This document shows, piece after piece, positions 31,725-40,720 of a DNA stretch of 46,698 nucleotides. The notes under the pieces were generated by a model. That model was not told the origin of the DNA. It ran no database searches and saw only the letters and a program-made list of their open reading frames with translations. Origin of the DNA: Candidatus Gastranaerophilales bacterium. GTDB taxonomy: Bacteria > Cyanobacteriota > Vampirovibrionia > Gastranaerophilales > Gastranaerophilaceae. The translations under genes were made by a program, and so were the position numbers. How positions within the stretch are numbered: position 1 is the first letter of the stretch; each line of letters opens with the position of its first letter. The stretch lies in assembly GCA_944325155.1 (NCBI GenBank), contig CALUYY010000012.1, positions 1-46,698 of the forward strand. The letters run 5' to 3'.

Positions 31725-32795
31725 TTATTTAATCTTAGCCGCAATTAAATCGCCCATTTGTTTTGTGCCGATTAAGGTTTTTCCTTCGGACATTATATCT
31801 TTTGTTCTGTAACCGTCCGATAAAACGGATTTAATTGCATTTTCAATTGTTTTATACGCTTCATCCATTTTAAATGAATATTTAAGCATCATGGCACCCG
31901 ATAATATCGTTGCAATCGGGTTTACTATGTCTTTTCCCGTTAAATCGGGAGCAGAGCCATGGATAGGCTCATATAGCGAAACGCCTTTATCTGATAAACT
32001 TGCGGAAGGCAATAAGCCTAAAGAACCCGACAACATTGAAGCTTCATCGGATAAAATGTCGCCGAAAATATTTCCCGTTACGATTGTTGAAAACTGTTTC
32101 GGCGCTCTTATTAACTGCATTGCCGCATTATCGACATACATATGCGATAATTCAACTTCGGGATAATCTTTTGATGTTTCAATCATAATTTCTCTCCATA
32201 ATCTTGAAACATCCAAAACATTTGCTTTATCTACGGAGCAAAGTTTTTTATCCCTTACCATTGCGGTTTCAAAAGCAACTTTTGCAATTCTTCTGACTTC
32301 ATCTTCATTATAAATCATATTATTGAAGCCCGTTTTTTTACCGTTTATAACTTCAACGCCTTTTGGCTCGCCAAAATAAACATCTCCCGTCAATTCTCTT
32401 ATTATCATAATATCAACGTTTGATACAATTTCGGGTTTAAGGGGAGATGATGATACCAAATCTTCCCAGACAATTGCGGGGCGAAGATTTGCAAATAAAT
32501 CCAGTGCTTTTCTTATACCGAGAAGCGCTCTTTCGGGGCGAACTTCAGGGGGCAGGGTATCATATTTCCAATCGCCGACAGCGCCGAGCATAACGGCGTC
32601 AGAATCTTTTGCGGTTTTAATCGTTTGTTCGGGCAGCGGTGTTCCCGTTTTTTCATAAGCAATACCGCCTATGAGTTCATCTTTATATTCAAGTTTAAAA
32701 CCAAAAACTTCGGCCGTTTTGTTTAAAACTTTTTTTGCTTCCGCCATAACTTCGGGGCCGGTGCCGTCCCCCGATACAACAGTAATTTTATACAT
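31725..32795 (-). CDS. leuB: 3-isopropylmalate dehydrogenase
   Basis: This 356-residue enzyme performs the oxidative decarboxylation step of leucine synthesis with NAD. It shows the start [19 protein letters not shown] and the substrate-arginine stretch [20 protein letters not shown]. It also has [15 protein letters not shown] with its catalytic lysine, and [20 protein letters not shown] with the metal aspartates. [18 protein letters not shown] lies near the end. Length and motifs are standard. It begins 3 bases after leuD. No leuA or leuC is beside it, so the pathway is split in this genome. Confidence 0.97.
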   Translation of the reverse strand: MYKITVVSGDGTGPEVMAEAKKVLNKTAEVFGFKLEYKDELIGGIAYEKTGTPLPEQTIKTAKDSDAVMLGAVGDWKYDTLPPEVRPERALLGIRKALDLFANLRPAIVWEDLVSSSPLKPEIVSNVDIMIIRELTGDVYFGEPKGVEVINGKKTGFNNMIYNEDEVRRIAKVAFETAMVRDKKLCSVDKANVLDVSRLWREIMIETSKDYPEVELSHMYVDNAAMQLIRAPKQFSTIVTGNIFGDILSDEASMLSGSLGLLPSASLSDKGVSLYEPIHGSAPDLTGKDIVNPIATILSGAMMLKYSFKMDEAYKTIENAIKSVLSDGYRTKDIMSEGKTLIGTKQMGDLIAAKIK

Positions 32796-32798
32796 AAT

Positions 32799-33299
32799 TT
32801 ATACTCCCATTTTTTTCTTCGTATAGTTTACAAGTCCGCCGGCATCGATTAATTCTTGAATTTCTTTCGGAAAAACCGTGCAGGGGTATGTTTTATTTGT
32901 TGTTAAATTTTTTATTATTCCGTTTTCCAAATCCATTTCAAGTTCATCACCGGTTTTTGTTTCATCGGGAAGAGTTTCGCTTTCAACAATTACAAGACCT
33001 ATATTAATTGCGTTTCTGTAAAATATTCTTGCAAAGCTTTTTGCAATAACCGCAGAAACTTTGTTTGCTTTAATTGAAATGGGTGCGTGTTCTCTTGAAG
33101 AACCGCAGCCAAAATTATCTTTTGCAACAATAAAGTCTCCTTCTTTAACTTCGGATGCAAAATTTTTATCAATATCCTCCATACAGTGCTTTTTTAACTC
33201 TTCAGGATCGGATGTGTTAAGATATCTTGCGGGAATAATTACGTCAGTATCAACATCATCACCGTAACAGAAACATTTTCCGCTTTTTAAATTTCTCAT
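32799..33299 (-). CDS. leuD: 3-isopropylmalate dehydratase small subunit
   Basis: This 166-residue protein is the swivel domain of isopropylmalate isomerase, which works with the iron-sulfur large subunit LeuC. Motifs are [15 protein letters not shown] (14-28) and [12 protein letters not shown] (62-73), whose arginine binds the substrate. The length fits the archaeal/thermophile-type small subunit (about 165) rather than the proteobacterial form (about 200), and such subunits may also serve homoaconitase-like reactions. leuC is not in the window. It is first in an operon with leuB. Confidence 0.95.
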   Translation of the reverse strand: MRNLKSGKCFCYGDDVDTDVIIPARYLNTSDPEELKKHCMEDIDKNFASEVKEGDFIVAKDNFGCGSSREHAPISIKANKVSAVIAKSFARIFYRNAINIGLVIVESETLPDETKTGDELEMDLENGIIKNLTTNKTYPCTVFPKEIQELIDAGGLVNYTKKKMGV

Positions 33300-33368
33300 A
33301 CATTTACTCCATTTACAATTTTAAAAACTTGTTTTAATATAATACCATAAATCAAGGAAATACTAGTT

Positions 33369-33388
33369 ACTAATAATCATTTATTAGT
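33369..33388. promoter_or_regulatory. Inverted repeat upstream of the winged-helix gene
   Basis: ACTAATAA and TTATTAGT face each other across four bases, 40 bases upstream of the ATG at 33428 and about 70 bases from the divergent leuD start. It could be an operator for either gene. Confidence 0.4.
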
Positions 33389-33427
33389 TGTCCACACAAG
33401 CATTATGAATTAAAAGGAGAGAACAAC

Positions 33428-33631
33428 ATGGAAATGCAAGAATCAATCGTTGAAGCAGCCGGCCAAATCTGGAATTACTTAAATTCTAACGGCGAAGTTA
33501 CAACAAAAAAATTACAAAAAGACTTAAGCCTTGAAGAAAACATGGCTTTCTTGGGCCTCGGCTGGTTATCAAGAGAAGACAAAATTAACTATCAAAAGAA
33601 AGGTGCTCACACAAAAATCAGCTTAAGATAG
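33428..33631 (+). CDS. Small winged-helix protein (DUF2582-like)
   Basis: The 67-residue protein is a single winged helix: IVEAAGQIWNYLNSNGEVTT, the recognition helix around LQKDLSLEENMAFLGLGWLS and the wing REDKINYQKKGAHTKISL. It resembles the DUF2582 family of stand-alone winged helices of unknown function, possibly DNA- or RNA-binding. A strong AAAAGGAGAG ribosome site lies upstream, and its own terminator follows. It is likely well expressed. Confidence 0.85.
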   Translation: MEMQESIVEAAGQIWNYLNSNGEVTTKKLQKDLSLEENMAFLGLGWLSREDKINYQKKGAHTKISLR

Positions 33632-33649
33632 TTTGTCGAAGCTTTATTT

Positions 33650-33680
33650 AAAAAGACCCTTAAATTAAGGGTCTTTTTAT
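33650..33680 (+). terminator. Intrinsic terminator of the winged-helix gene
   Basis: The stem AAAAAGACCCTTAA with its complement closes in TTTTTATTT, 19 bases after the stop. Confidence 0.9.
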
Positions 33681-33716
33681 TTGTCAAAATTATTTAAAGT
33701 TTTTTATGTTTAAATA

Positions 33717-33747
33717 AAAAATGAGCCTTAAACCTAAGACTCATTTT
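33717..33747 (-). terminator. Intrinsic terminator of lysS
   Basis: AAAATGAG and CTCATTTT form the base of a stem with small internal mismatches. On the minus strand it ends in TTTTTTATTT, 16 bases past the lysS stop. Confidence 0.75.
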
Positions 33748-33762
33748 ATTTTTATTTTTTGT

Positions 33763-35247
33763 TTAAGCTCTCGGGCGCATTGTGGGGAATGCGATAACAT
33801 CTCTTATGGAAGGAGAATCGGTTAAAAGCATAACGATTCTGTCTATTCCTATTCCCATTCCGCCTGCGGGGGGCATACCGTGTTCAAGAGCGCAGATAAA
33901 ATCTTCATCAATGCTCATTGCTTCTTCATCACCCTCTGCTTTTGCTTTTGCCTGTGCTTCAAAACGGTTTCTCTGATCAATCGGATCGGTTAATTCCGAA
34001 AATGCGTTTGAAACTTCCCAGCCGTTTATTCTGGTTTCAAATCTTTCGGTTAATCTCGGGTTATCTCTGTGGACTTTGGCCAAGGGTGAAATATCTCTCG
34101 GATAATCTATAATATGAACGGGCTGAATTAATTTAGGTTCAACTTTTTCTTCAAAAATTCTATCTAAAACCTTGCCCCAGGAATCGTTTTCTTCGGTTTC
34201 AATTCCCATTTTTTCAGCTTGTTCTCTTGCTTCGGATGATGTCAGGTATTCGTTGAAGTCAATGCCTGTATATTCTTTAATTGCACCGAGCATTGTTTTT
34301 CTGTCCCAGGGGGGAGTAAGATCAAGCTCTCTTCCCTGATATGTTATTTTTGTCGTACCTAAAACATCCTTTGCAACGGATGAAATCATATTTTCCAATA
34401 AGCACATCATATCGTTATAATCAACGTATGCCTGATACATTTCAATCATTGTAAATTCGGGGTTGTGGCGTGTGTCTATGCCTTCGTTTCTGAAACATCT
34501 GTTCATTTCAAAGATTTTTTCCGATACTCCGCCTACCAGAAGTCTTTTTAAGTGAAGTTCGGGCGCAATTCTTAAATACATATCCATATCAAGGGCGTTA
34601 TGGTGCGTTATAAAAGGTCTTGCGGTGGCGCCGCCTGCCTGTTGGTGAAGCATAGGCGTTTCAACTTCAAGAAAACCTTCTTTTGTTAAATATTCTCTTA
34701 TTTTTTGAATAATAAGGCTTCTTTTTTTGAAAGTATCTCTTACATCTTCATTTATTATCATATCAAGATATCTTTTTCTGTATCTGATTTCAACATCCGT
34801 AAGCCCGTGGAATTTTTCGGGCAGCGGCTGAAGCGATTTTGATAAAAGTTTTAAATCTCTTGCTTTAATACTTAATTCGCCTCTGGGGGTTCTTCTTATT
34901 TCACCCGTAAACCCTACGATATCACCCACATCAAGCAGTTTTAAAATTTGAAGTTTATCTTCGGATAAATTTTCTTTATGTGAAAAAATTTGAATTTTTC
35001 CGGAATCATCAACCAAATCAATAAACATGCCCGTATTTCTCATAGCCATAACCCGGCCCGCAACGGAATAAGTGTCCGTTGTTTCTTCGCCTGCGGGAAG
35101 GTCTTTATATTTTTCCTGCAATTGTTTTGCGCTTATATTTTTATCAAAGGAATAAGGATACGGATTAATTCCTTTATCTATAAGGTCGGTAAGTTTTTGT
35201 ATTCTTGCTTCTCTTATACCTTGAATGCTACTGTTTACGGCTTCCAT
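33763..35247 (-). CDS. lysS: Lysyl-tRNA synthetase, class II
   Basis: This 494-residue enzyme charges tRNA-Lys. It has the N-terminal OB-fold anticodon-binding domain (YSVAGRVMAMRNTGMFIDLV) and the class II core. Motif 2 is FEMNRCFRNEGIDTRHNPEF and motif 3 is GGMGIGIDRIVML (near residue 465). The ending RDVIAFPTMRP is standard. The length equals that of other bacterial LysS. The gene is monocistronic. A leader with AATATA-rich DNA and AGGAGAA ribosome site precedes the ATG. Confidence 0.98.
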   Translation of the reverse strand: MEAVNSSIQGIREARIQKLTDLIDKGINPYPYSFDKNISAKQLQEKYKDLPAGEETTDTYSVAGRVMAMRNTGMFIDLVDDSGKIQIFSHKENLSEDKLQILKLLDVGDIVGFTGEIRRTPRGELSIKARDLKLLSKSLQPLPEKFHGLTDVEIRYRKRYLDMIINEDVRDTFKKRSLIIQKIREYLTKEGFLEVETPMLHQQAGGATARPFITHHNALDMDMYLRIAPELHLKRLLVGGVSEKIFEMNRCFRNEGIDTRHNPEFTMIEMYQAYVDYNDMMCLLENMISSVAKDVLGTTKITYQGRELDLTPPWDRKTMLGAIKEYTGIDFNEYLTSSEAREQAEKMGIETEENDSWGKVLDRIFEEKVEPKLIQPVHIIDYPRDISPLAKVHRDNPRLTERFETRINGWEVSNAFSELTDPIDQRNRFEAQAKAKAEGDEEAMSIDEDFICALEHGMPPAGGMGIGIDRIVMLLTDSPSIRDVIAFPTMRPRA

Positions 35248-35372
35248 TATATTCTCCTGTTATTTTCTTTATATAAAAATTTTACCGTAAAGATAAATGA
35301 AATCAAAACATAAGGCATTGCCATCGGGAAAAATAAATATTATGATTATTTTTAATAAAAAGGAATTTAAAA

Positions 35373-37001
35373 TTGCAATTGAATACGCTTGTAAAATTTA
35401 ACAGAGGCATTATTCTTGCGCTGGTTGATGAAAATGTTTATGAAGCAATCAGGATGTATCGTGAGTATATCTCGCTTTTAACAAGCGAAGATAATGAAGA
35501 ATATAAAAAAGAATTAACTTCCGTCAGGTTTGCTTTTATAGATAAACTTTTTAATTTTGTTTCAGATAAAGAAAATCATAAAAAAACAAAAGATATAATA
35601 TCCGCTTATCAGGAATTAATTTCGGCGTTTCCCGATAATTGGCGCATTCTTCAGGATTGTTCGCTTATTTTTGAACAGTTAAAACAATATGATATTCAAA
35701 TTGAACTTCTTGAAAAAGCTTATCCGTTAAATAAAGAAAATGATGAAACGATAAGATATTTAATTGAAGCAAATAAAAAAGCAAGAAATTATAATAATGC
35801 ACTTAAATATGCGCTTGAATTAAAAGAACAACAGCCTGATATCCCAAATAATTACTGCGTTATAGGGGATATTTACCACAGCCTTTATACAATTGATAAC
35901 AACGAAGAAAATTTAAAAAATGCAATTTTAAATATGGAAATTGCACACAAAATAAACCCGCAAGAAAAAGTTTATTTAAAAAACCTTACAATTTTATACC
36001 TTAAGGCAAAAGACGATACAGCCCTTAAAAAAACATGGGAAAAATATATAAAATTCCCGATGACAAACATTGATCTTTTTGATTATGCCGCTTTTTTGAT
36101 AAGACATAAAAATTTTAAAGACGGTTTTAGAATTTATGATGCAAGATTTAAAAGAGAAATTAAACCGACACCGTATCCGGATATTAAAAAACCGATGTAT
36201 GACGGGAAAAAAGATATATCGAAAAATGTTCTTCTTGTTCAATGGGAACAGGGCTTAGGCGATGCGTTTTTATTTTCAAGATTTTTATTTGAACTTAAAA
36301 ATAAAGTGAGAAAAATTATTCTAAGAGTACCAAAAACGGTTGTCGGTTTATTAAAAAATAGTTTTGATTTTGTTGAAGTTATATCAAACGATGAAGATAA
36401 TTTAAGTAAAATTCAATTTGATTATCATATACCTTTAATGTCGCTTCCCAGAATAGTTAATCTTACGTATGATAATATCCCTTATCAAGGGAAATACATA
36501 AAAGCGAATGATGAATTAACGAAAAAATTCAAAGAAAAATATTTTAACAACAACAAATTTAAAATCGGCTTTTCATATCAGGGAAGCAGCGTCGGGCTTG
36601 TTACAAGGAATATAGCCTTAAAATTTCTTGAACCTTTATTTAACATTGAAAACACCGAATGCTATATGCTTCAATATAAAATAAAGGATGAAACATACAA
36701 GGGATTAAACGTTATAAATTTAGGAAATAAAATAAGAGATTTTAATGATACGGCGGCTATGGTTGAAAATATGGATTTAATTATAACAACGGATAATTCA
36801 ATTTTAAACCTTGCCGGTGCCATGGGCAAAAAAACATACGCTTTATTTAACAATGTACCCGAATTCAGGTGGTTTGATTTATCGGGAGATGATGTTAAGT
36901 GGTATCATTCCGTTAAACCATACGTTGCAGACAAACAAAACAACTGGATACCTTTAATTCAAAAAGTTAAATCCGATATAGAAAAGGAAATTAAAAAATG
37001 A
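35373..37001 (+). CDS. TPR protein with glycosyltransferase-9-like domain
   Basis: This 542-residue protein starts at TTG 35373, supported by AAGGA 8 bases upstream. Residues about 60-235 are tetratricopeptide-like helical repeats (RILQDCSLIFEQLKQYDIQI, YNNALKYALELKEQQPDI). From about 285 on a GT-B fold of the heptosyltransferase/GT9-like type follows (NVLLVQWEQGLGDAFLFSRF, with WEQGLGD as the sugar-nucleotide loop). Its end holds MDLIITTDNSILNLAGAMGK, the usual acceptor/donor site signature. Such TPR-GT proteins modify proteins or build surface glycans. The thiS start overlaps its stop by 4 bases (ATGA). Confidence 0.85.
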   Translation: MQLNTLVKFNRGIILALVDENVYEAIRMYREYISLLTSEDNEEYKKELTSVRFAFIDKLFNFVSDKENHKKTKDIISAYQELISAFPDNWRILQDCSLIFEQLKQYDIQIELLEKAYPLNKENDETIRYLIEANKKARNYNNALKYALELKEQQPDIPNNYCVIGDIYHSLYTIDNNEENLKNAILNMEIAHKINPQEKVYLKNLTILYLKAKDDTALKKTWEKYIKFPMTNIDLFDYAAFLIRHKNFKDGFRIYDARFKREIKPTPYPDIKKPMYDGKKDISKNVLLVQWEQGLGDAFLFSRFLFELKNKVRKIILRVPKTVVGLLKNSFDFVEVISNDEDNLSKIQFDYHIPLMSLPRIVNLTYDNIPYQGKYIKANDELTKKFKEKYFNNNKFKIGFSYQGSSVGLVTRNIALKFLEPLFNIENTECYMLQYKIKDETYKGLNVINLGNKIRDFNDTAAMVENMDLIITTDNSILNLAGAMGKKTYALFNNVPEFRWFDLSGDDVKWYHSVKPYVADKQNNWIPLIQKVKSDIEKEIKK

Positions 37002-37195
37002 AAATAATATTCAACGGGGATGAAATTGAAATTAAAGATAATTCAACAATAGCGGATTTTGTTAAAGAAAGAAAAATAGAAGGCATTTTTGCCGTTGAAA
37101 AAAATCTTGAAATTATAAATAAAGACCGCTATGAAACGGAAATTATAAAAGAAAACGATAATATCGAACTCGTAGGATTTGCAGGCGGCGGCTAA
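36998..37195 (+). CDS. thiS: ThiS-type sulfur carrier protein
   Basis: This 65-residue ubiquitin-like protein ends in GFAGGG, the C-terminal glycines that become thiocarboxylated. The N-terminal MKIIFNGDEIEIKDNSTIAD and the middle IFAVEKNLEIINKDRY fit ThiS. ThiS normally gives sulfur to the thiazole of thiamine, but no thiG, thiF or thiH is next to it. Instead it is sandwiched, with 4-base overlap upstream and a 4-base gap downstream, between a glycosyltransferase gene and mnmA, so it may serve tRNA thiolation. Confidence 0.88.
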   Translation: MKIIFNGDEIEIKDNSTIADFVKERKIEGIFAVEKNLEIINKDRYETEIIKENDNIELVGFAGGG

Positions 37196-37199
37196 GAAG

Positions 37200-38261
37200 A
37201 TGAAAGTTTTGGTCGGAATGTCGGGCGGGGTTGATTCAACCGTTGCCGCCTTAATGTTAAAAGAAAAAGGGTATGAGGTTGAAGGGGTTATTATGCGCAT
37301 TTGGGAAAATGACCCCGATAATATTTTAACTTCAAATAAAAATTCCTGTTTTAATCCGACGGGAGAAAACATTATTGAAGCAAAAAAAACGGCGGATGAA
37401 ATTAACGTTAAATTAAACGTTATTGATTGTATTGATGAGTATAAAAATACCGTTCTTAAAAATTTTAAAAACGAATATCTGTCGGGAAGAACGCCAAACC
37501 CTTGCGTTTGGTGCAATTCATTAATTAAATTCGGTGTTTTGATTGAATCCGCAAGAAAAAAAGGGCTTGTTTTCGATAAATTCGCAACGGGGCATTATGC
37601 ACAGGTAATTGAAGACAATAAAAGATTTTTATTAAAAAGAGGGGTTGATACAAAAAAAGACCAGAGTTATTTTTTATACAGATTAAACCAAAAACAACTG
37701 TCTGAAATTCTTATGCCCTTAGGAATTTACACAAAAGACGAAATAAGAGAGTATGCAAAAAATAAAGGGCTCAGCGCTTTTCAAAAATCGGACAGCCAGG
37801 ATTTTTATTCCGGCGATTTTAATAAACTTTTAGGCATTAATGATATTGAAGGAAATATTGTGGATGTTGAAGGAAACATGTTGGGCAGACATAAAGGAAT
37901 TTGGAATTATACGATAGGCCAGAGAAAAGGAATAAAAGTTTCGGCTAAAGAAGCCTTATATGTTATAGAATTAAGAAAAGAAACAAACGAAGTTGTCGTA
38001 GGGTTTAGGGACTCGGCAGAAAAAAATTTTTTATTTGCGGATAATCTTAACTGGATAAAATTTGAAAAACCGAAAAAAGAATTTAAGGCAAAAGCAAAAA
38101 TAAGATCGGCGCAAAATTTGAAAGACGCTTTTGTTGAAGTTATCAATGATGATAAAATCAAAGTCAGCTTTGATGAAAATCAATCTTCAATTGCAAAAGG
38201 GCAAAGCGTTGTTTTATACGATGAAGATGATTATGTTATCGGCGGCGGAATAATTTTATAA
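37200..38261 (+). CDS. mnmA: tRNA 2-thiouridine synthase, lacking the second catalytic cysteine
   Basis: This 353-residue protein from ATG 37200 (a TTG further upstream lies inside thiS) activates U34 of tRNAs for Lys, Glu and Gln with ATP and thiolates it. The PP-loop is SGGVDS (8-13). NPCVWCN (C102, C105) carries the first catalytic cysteine. FATGHYA and the HKGIWNYTIGQRKGI loop are intact. The usual second cysteine, in a motif like SQEICF, is replaced: here the sequence is SDSQDFYSGDF with Y203 at that place. In E. coli this cysteine (C199) carries the persulfide. A ThiS-type carrier is encoded 4 bases upstream, so sulfur may be delivered as a thiocarboxylate. This is inference. Confidence 0.93.
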   Translation: MKVLVGMSGGVDSTVAALMLKEKGYEVEGVIMRIWENDPDNILTSNKNSCFNPTGENIIEAKKTADEINVKLNVIDCIDEYKNTVLKNFKNEYLSGRTPNPCVWCNSLIKFGVLIESARKKGLVFDKFATGHYAQVIEDNKRFLLKRGVDTKKDQSYFLYRLNQKQLSEILMPLGIYTKDEIREYAKNKGLSAFQKSDSQDFYSGDFNKLLGINDIEGNIVDVEGNMLGRHKGIWNYTIGQRKGIKVSAKEALYVIELRKETNEVVVGFRDSAEKNFLFADNLNWIKFEKPKKEFKAKAKIRSAQNLKDAFVEVINDDKIKVSFDENQSSIAKGQSVVLYDEDDYVIGGGIIL

Positions 38262-39308
38262 TTATTCAATTTTTGCAACATATTTATCGGGATTTTTCTT
38301 ATTTTCAATTAAAGATGAAATGAACGAACCGCCGACAAGCAAAAGCCCGATTGAACCCGTTATAATTTCGCTTACTTCAAGAAAAACGGATATAAACATA
38401 ATGATTGCAAGCGAGATAATCGCAAAATGGGCGCCGGATACAAGATAGATATACTGGTTTAATGTTCTTCTTTCAACAAAAAGCAAAGTTAAGCTTCTTA
38501 CAAACATAGCGCCTATTGCAAGCCCGATTGCAATAACAACAATATCTTTGCTTATTGCAAAAGAACCTAAAACGCCATCCAGAGAAAATGAAGCATCTAT
38601 TGTTTCTAAATATATAAACATCATCAAGCCGCCTTTGGCTGCACCCTGCACAAGAGAAGCCTCCTGTTTCTTTTCCATAAAACCGCAAAGCCCGTGGATA
38701 AGTTCATAAGAAATAACGCCCACAACAGCGGAAGTTACAACGGATAATTTAATGTCTTCCGGAAGGAAAAACTGCAAAATAAAAATGACTAAACAGGTAA
38801 TTATTGCGTTAGAAAATCTGAAATTAATCTTTTCAAGCAGACTTTCAATAAAAGGAAGCCATTTATGATGATTATTTTTTCCGACAAAATAAGACAGTCC
38901 GACCATCAAAAGGAAACTTCCGCCAAACGCAACAAGCGGCGCATGTGCAAGGTGAAGATAATGGGTATATTGTGTAACATCTTCAAGCGCCATATGAAGA
39001 GTTTTTATTATACTCAGTTTGGAGAAAATCGAAACTATGATAACGGGAAGTAAAAACCTGACGCCGAAAACCGCAATGATAATGCCCCAGGTTAAAAACC
39101 TGTGCTGCCATTTGGGAGTCATTTTATCAAGAACAACGGCATTTACAACCGCATTATCAAAAGATAAGGTAACTTCCAAAACACTTAAGAAAAATACGAT
39201 AAATAAAGTTTTTAATTCGCTTCCGGCTTCAATATGCGCCGCCCAGAACCAGGCTGCAATAAAGCCTAAAATTGTAACTATTATTGATTCTCTGAAGTGT
39301 TTAAACAT
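38262..39308 (-). CDS. DUF475 (TerC-superfamily-like) integral membrane protein
   Basis: This 348-residue protein has about nine membrane helices. The signature FFLSVLEVTLSFDNAVVNAV (about 38-57) and the later ETIDASFSLDGVLGSF (about 231-246) carry the paired acidic residues typical of the DUF475/TerC group, thought to handle metal ions, possibly manganese efflux. The start overlaps the end of the upstream sugar porter by 8 bases, so the two are coupled. The stop directly meets the mnmA stop on the opposite strand, with no gap. Confidence 0.9.
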   Translation of the reverse strand: MFKHFRESIIVTILGFIAAWFWAAHIEAGSELKTLFIVFFLSVLEVTLSFDNAVVNAVVLDKMTPKWQHRFLTWGIIIAVFGVRFLLPVIIVSIFSKLSIIKTLHMALEDVTQYTHYLHLAHAPLVAFGGSFLLMVGLSYFVGKNNHHKWLPFIESLLEKINFRFSNAIITCLVIFILQFFLPEDIKLSVVTSAVVGVISYELIHGLCGFMEKKQEASLVQGAAKGGLMMFIYLETIDASFSLDGVLGSFAISKDIVVIAIGLAIGAMFVRSLTLLFVERRTLNQYIYLVSGAHFAIISLAIIMFISVFLEVSEIITGSIGLLLVGGSFISSLIENKKNPDKYVAKIE

Positions 39309-40641
39309 TTTTTTGCCAGTTTCTTTCTATATCTTCTAAACTAACCCCTTTTGTTTCGGGGATTACAAATCTTATAAAAATTATACTAAGGAATGAAATA
39401 ACGGAAAATAGCATAAATGTATTAAATTCGCCAAAGTGTTTCAGCATTGAAAGAAAAGATACGGAAACCGTAAAATTAAAAATAAAGTTTGCCATAACGG
39501 ATATACTCATTAAAACTCCTCTTATTCTTAAAGGAAAAACTTCCGAAATTAAAATAAACATAACGGGCCCTAAAGAACAAGCAAAAAACATAATATATAA
39601 AACGGTTGATATAAGAGCATAATATTTTGAATAATCACCCAGTTTAAAAGAAAATCCGAATGTTAAAGACAACAATAAAAGACAAAGCCCCATGCCGGAT
39701 AAACCTATGTATAAAAGGGGTTTTCTTCCGATTTTATCCGTTGAAAAGATTGCAACAAAAGTCATTAAAAAGTTAACGATTCCTATGCCTATCGTTGCAT
39801 ATATGGCGCTTAAGTTATCGTTAAATCCCGCCGATTTTAAAATGGTGGGGGCATAATAAATAATTGTATTGATTCCCGTCCACTGCTGTATAAACATTCC
39901 GCCGACCCCGATTAAAAGAGGAAGTAACATCCACTTTTTAAAAACAAATTTTTCCTTTTTTTCTTCTTTAAAAATTAAAGATTTAATATTTGAAATTTCA
40001 TCATCCGCATTTATTTCGGGTTGTAATTTATTCAGAGTTTCTTTTGCTTCAATAAACCTTCCTTTTAAAACATACCATCTGGGTGTATCGGGCATAAAAT
40101 AAATTCCCGCCGCAAGAATAATAGCGGGGATTACACCGACCAAAAGCATTAAACGCCAGCTTTGAAAGTATGAAGCAATATATGCGTTTGTAAGATATGA
40201 AAATAAAATTCCCATGGTAATTGCAAGCTGAAATAAAGAAACAAGAGCGCCTCTTATTTTTTCGGGCGAAATTTCGGATAAATAAAGAGGGGCGCAAAAC
40301 GTTATGACGCCGATTGCAAACCCGACCAGAAATCTTGATAGCATTAAAATATAAACATTCGGGGCAATTGCACATAATATTGAACCGAAGAAAAATATTA
40401 ATGCGGTTACAAAAATTATTTTTTGTCTGCCGAAAATATCAGCCAGCCTTCCGTTTATAACGGCGCCTGCGGCAGCACCGATTAAAACGCTTGAAACCAA
40501 AAAGCCCTGCATAAATTCGTCCATATGCCAGTCGTTATTTATATACAATAAAGCACCCGATATAACACCCGTATCAAACCCCGATAAAATTCCGCCGAGC
40601 GAAACAAAAAAGGCGACAAAATATAACATTTTATGTTTCAT
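39301..40641 (-). CDS. MFS sugar porter (sugar:H+ symporter family)
   Basis: This 446-residue transporter has 12 predicted helices and the sugar porter signatures. These are GFDTGVISGALLYI in helix 1, GRLADIFGRQKII in loop 2-3, the PDTPRWYVLKGR motif before the central loop, QQWTGINTIIYYAPTIL in helix 7 (sugar-binding QQ...N) and PETKGVSLEDIE at the end. It resembles XylE/GalP/AraE and probably imports a hexose or pentose. It is followed by DUF475 with an 8-base overlap. No sugar catabolism gene is next to it, so the substrate is open. Confidence 0.95.
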   Translation of the reverse strand: MKHKMLYFVAFFVSLGGILSGFDTGVISGALLYINNDWHMDEFMQGFLVSSVLIGAAAGAVINGRLADIFGRQKIIFVTALIFFFGSILCAIAPNVYILMLSRFLVGFAIGVITFCAPLYLSEISPEKIRGALVSLFQLAITMGILFSYLTNAYIASYFQSWRLMLLVGVIPAIILAAGIYFMPDTPRWYVLKGRFIEAKETLNKLQPEINADDEISNIKSLIFKEEKKEKFVFKKWMLLPLLIGVGGMFIQQWTGINTIIYYAPTILKSAGFNDNLSAIYATIGIGIVNFLMTFVAIFSTDKIGRKPLLYIGLSGMGLCLLLLSLTFGFSFKLGDYSKYYALISTVLYIMFFACSLGPVMFILISEVFPLRIRGVLMSISVMANFIFNFTVSVSFLSMLKHFGEFNTFMLFSVISFLSIIFIRFVIPETKGVSLEDIERNWQKNV

Positions 40642-40661
40642 TATTACAACCCCCGTAAAAA

Positions 40662-40697
40662 AATAATTACCTTTAAAATATTTTAAAGGTAATTATT
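40662..40697 (-). terminator. Intrinsic terminator of pheS
   Basis: The perfect palindrome built from AATAATTACCTTTAAAAT and its complement is followed on the minus strand by TTTTTTTA, 23 bases past the pheS stop. Confidence 0.9.
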
Positions 40698-40720
40698 CTA
40701 AAACTCAATTACATTAAGAT

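Noticed and set aside
33300-33427. Search for a hidden leuC or regulatory leucine leader next to leuDB
   Set aside because: Only 128 bases; no run of leucine codons or attenuator was seen.
36998-37195. thiS as part of a thiamine operon
   Set aside because: No other thiamine gene is present on either side within the window.
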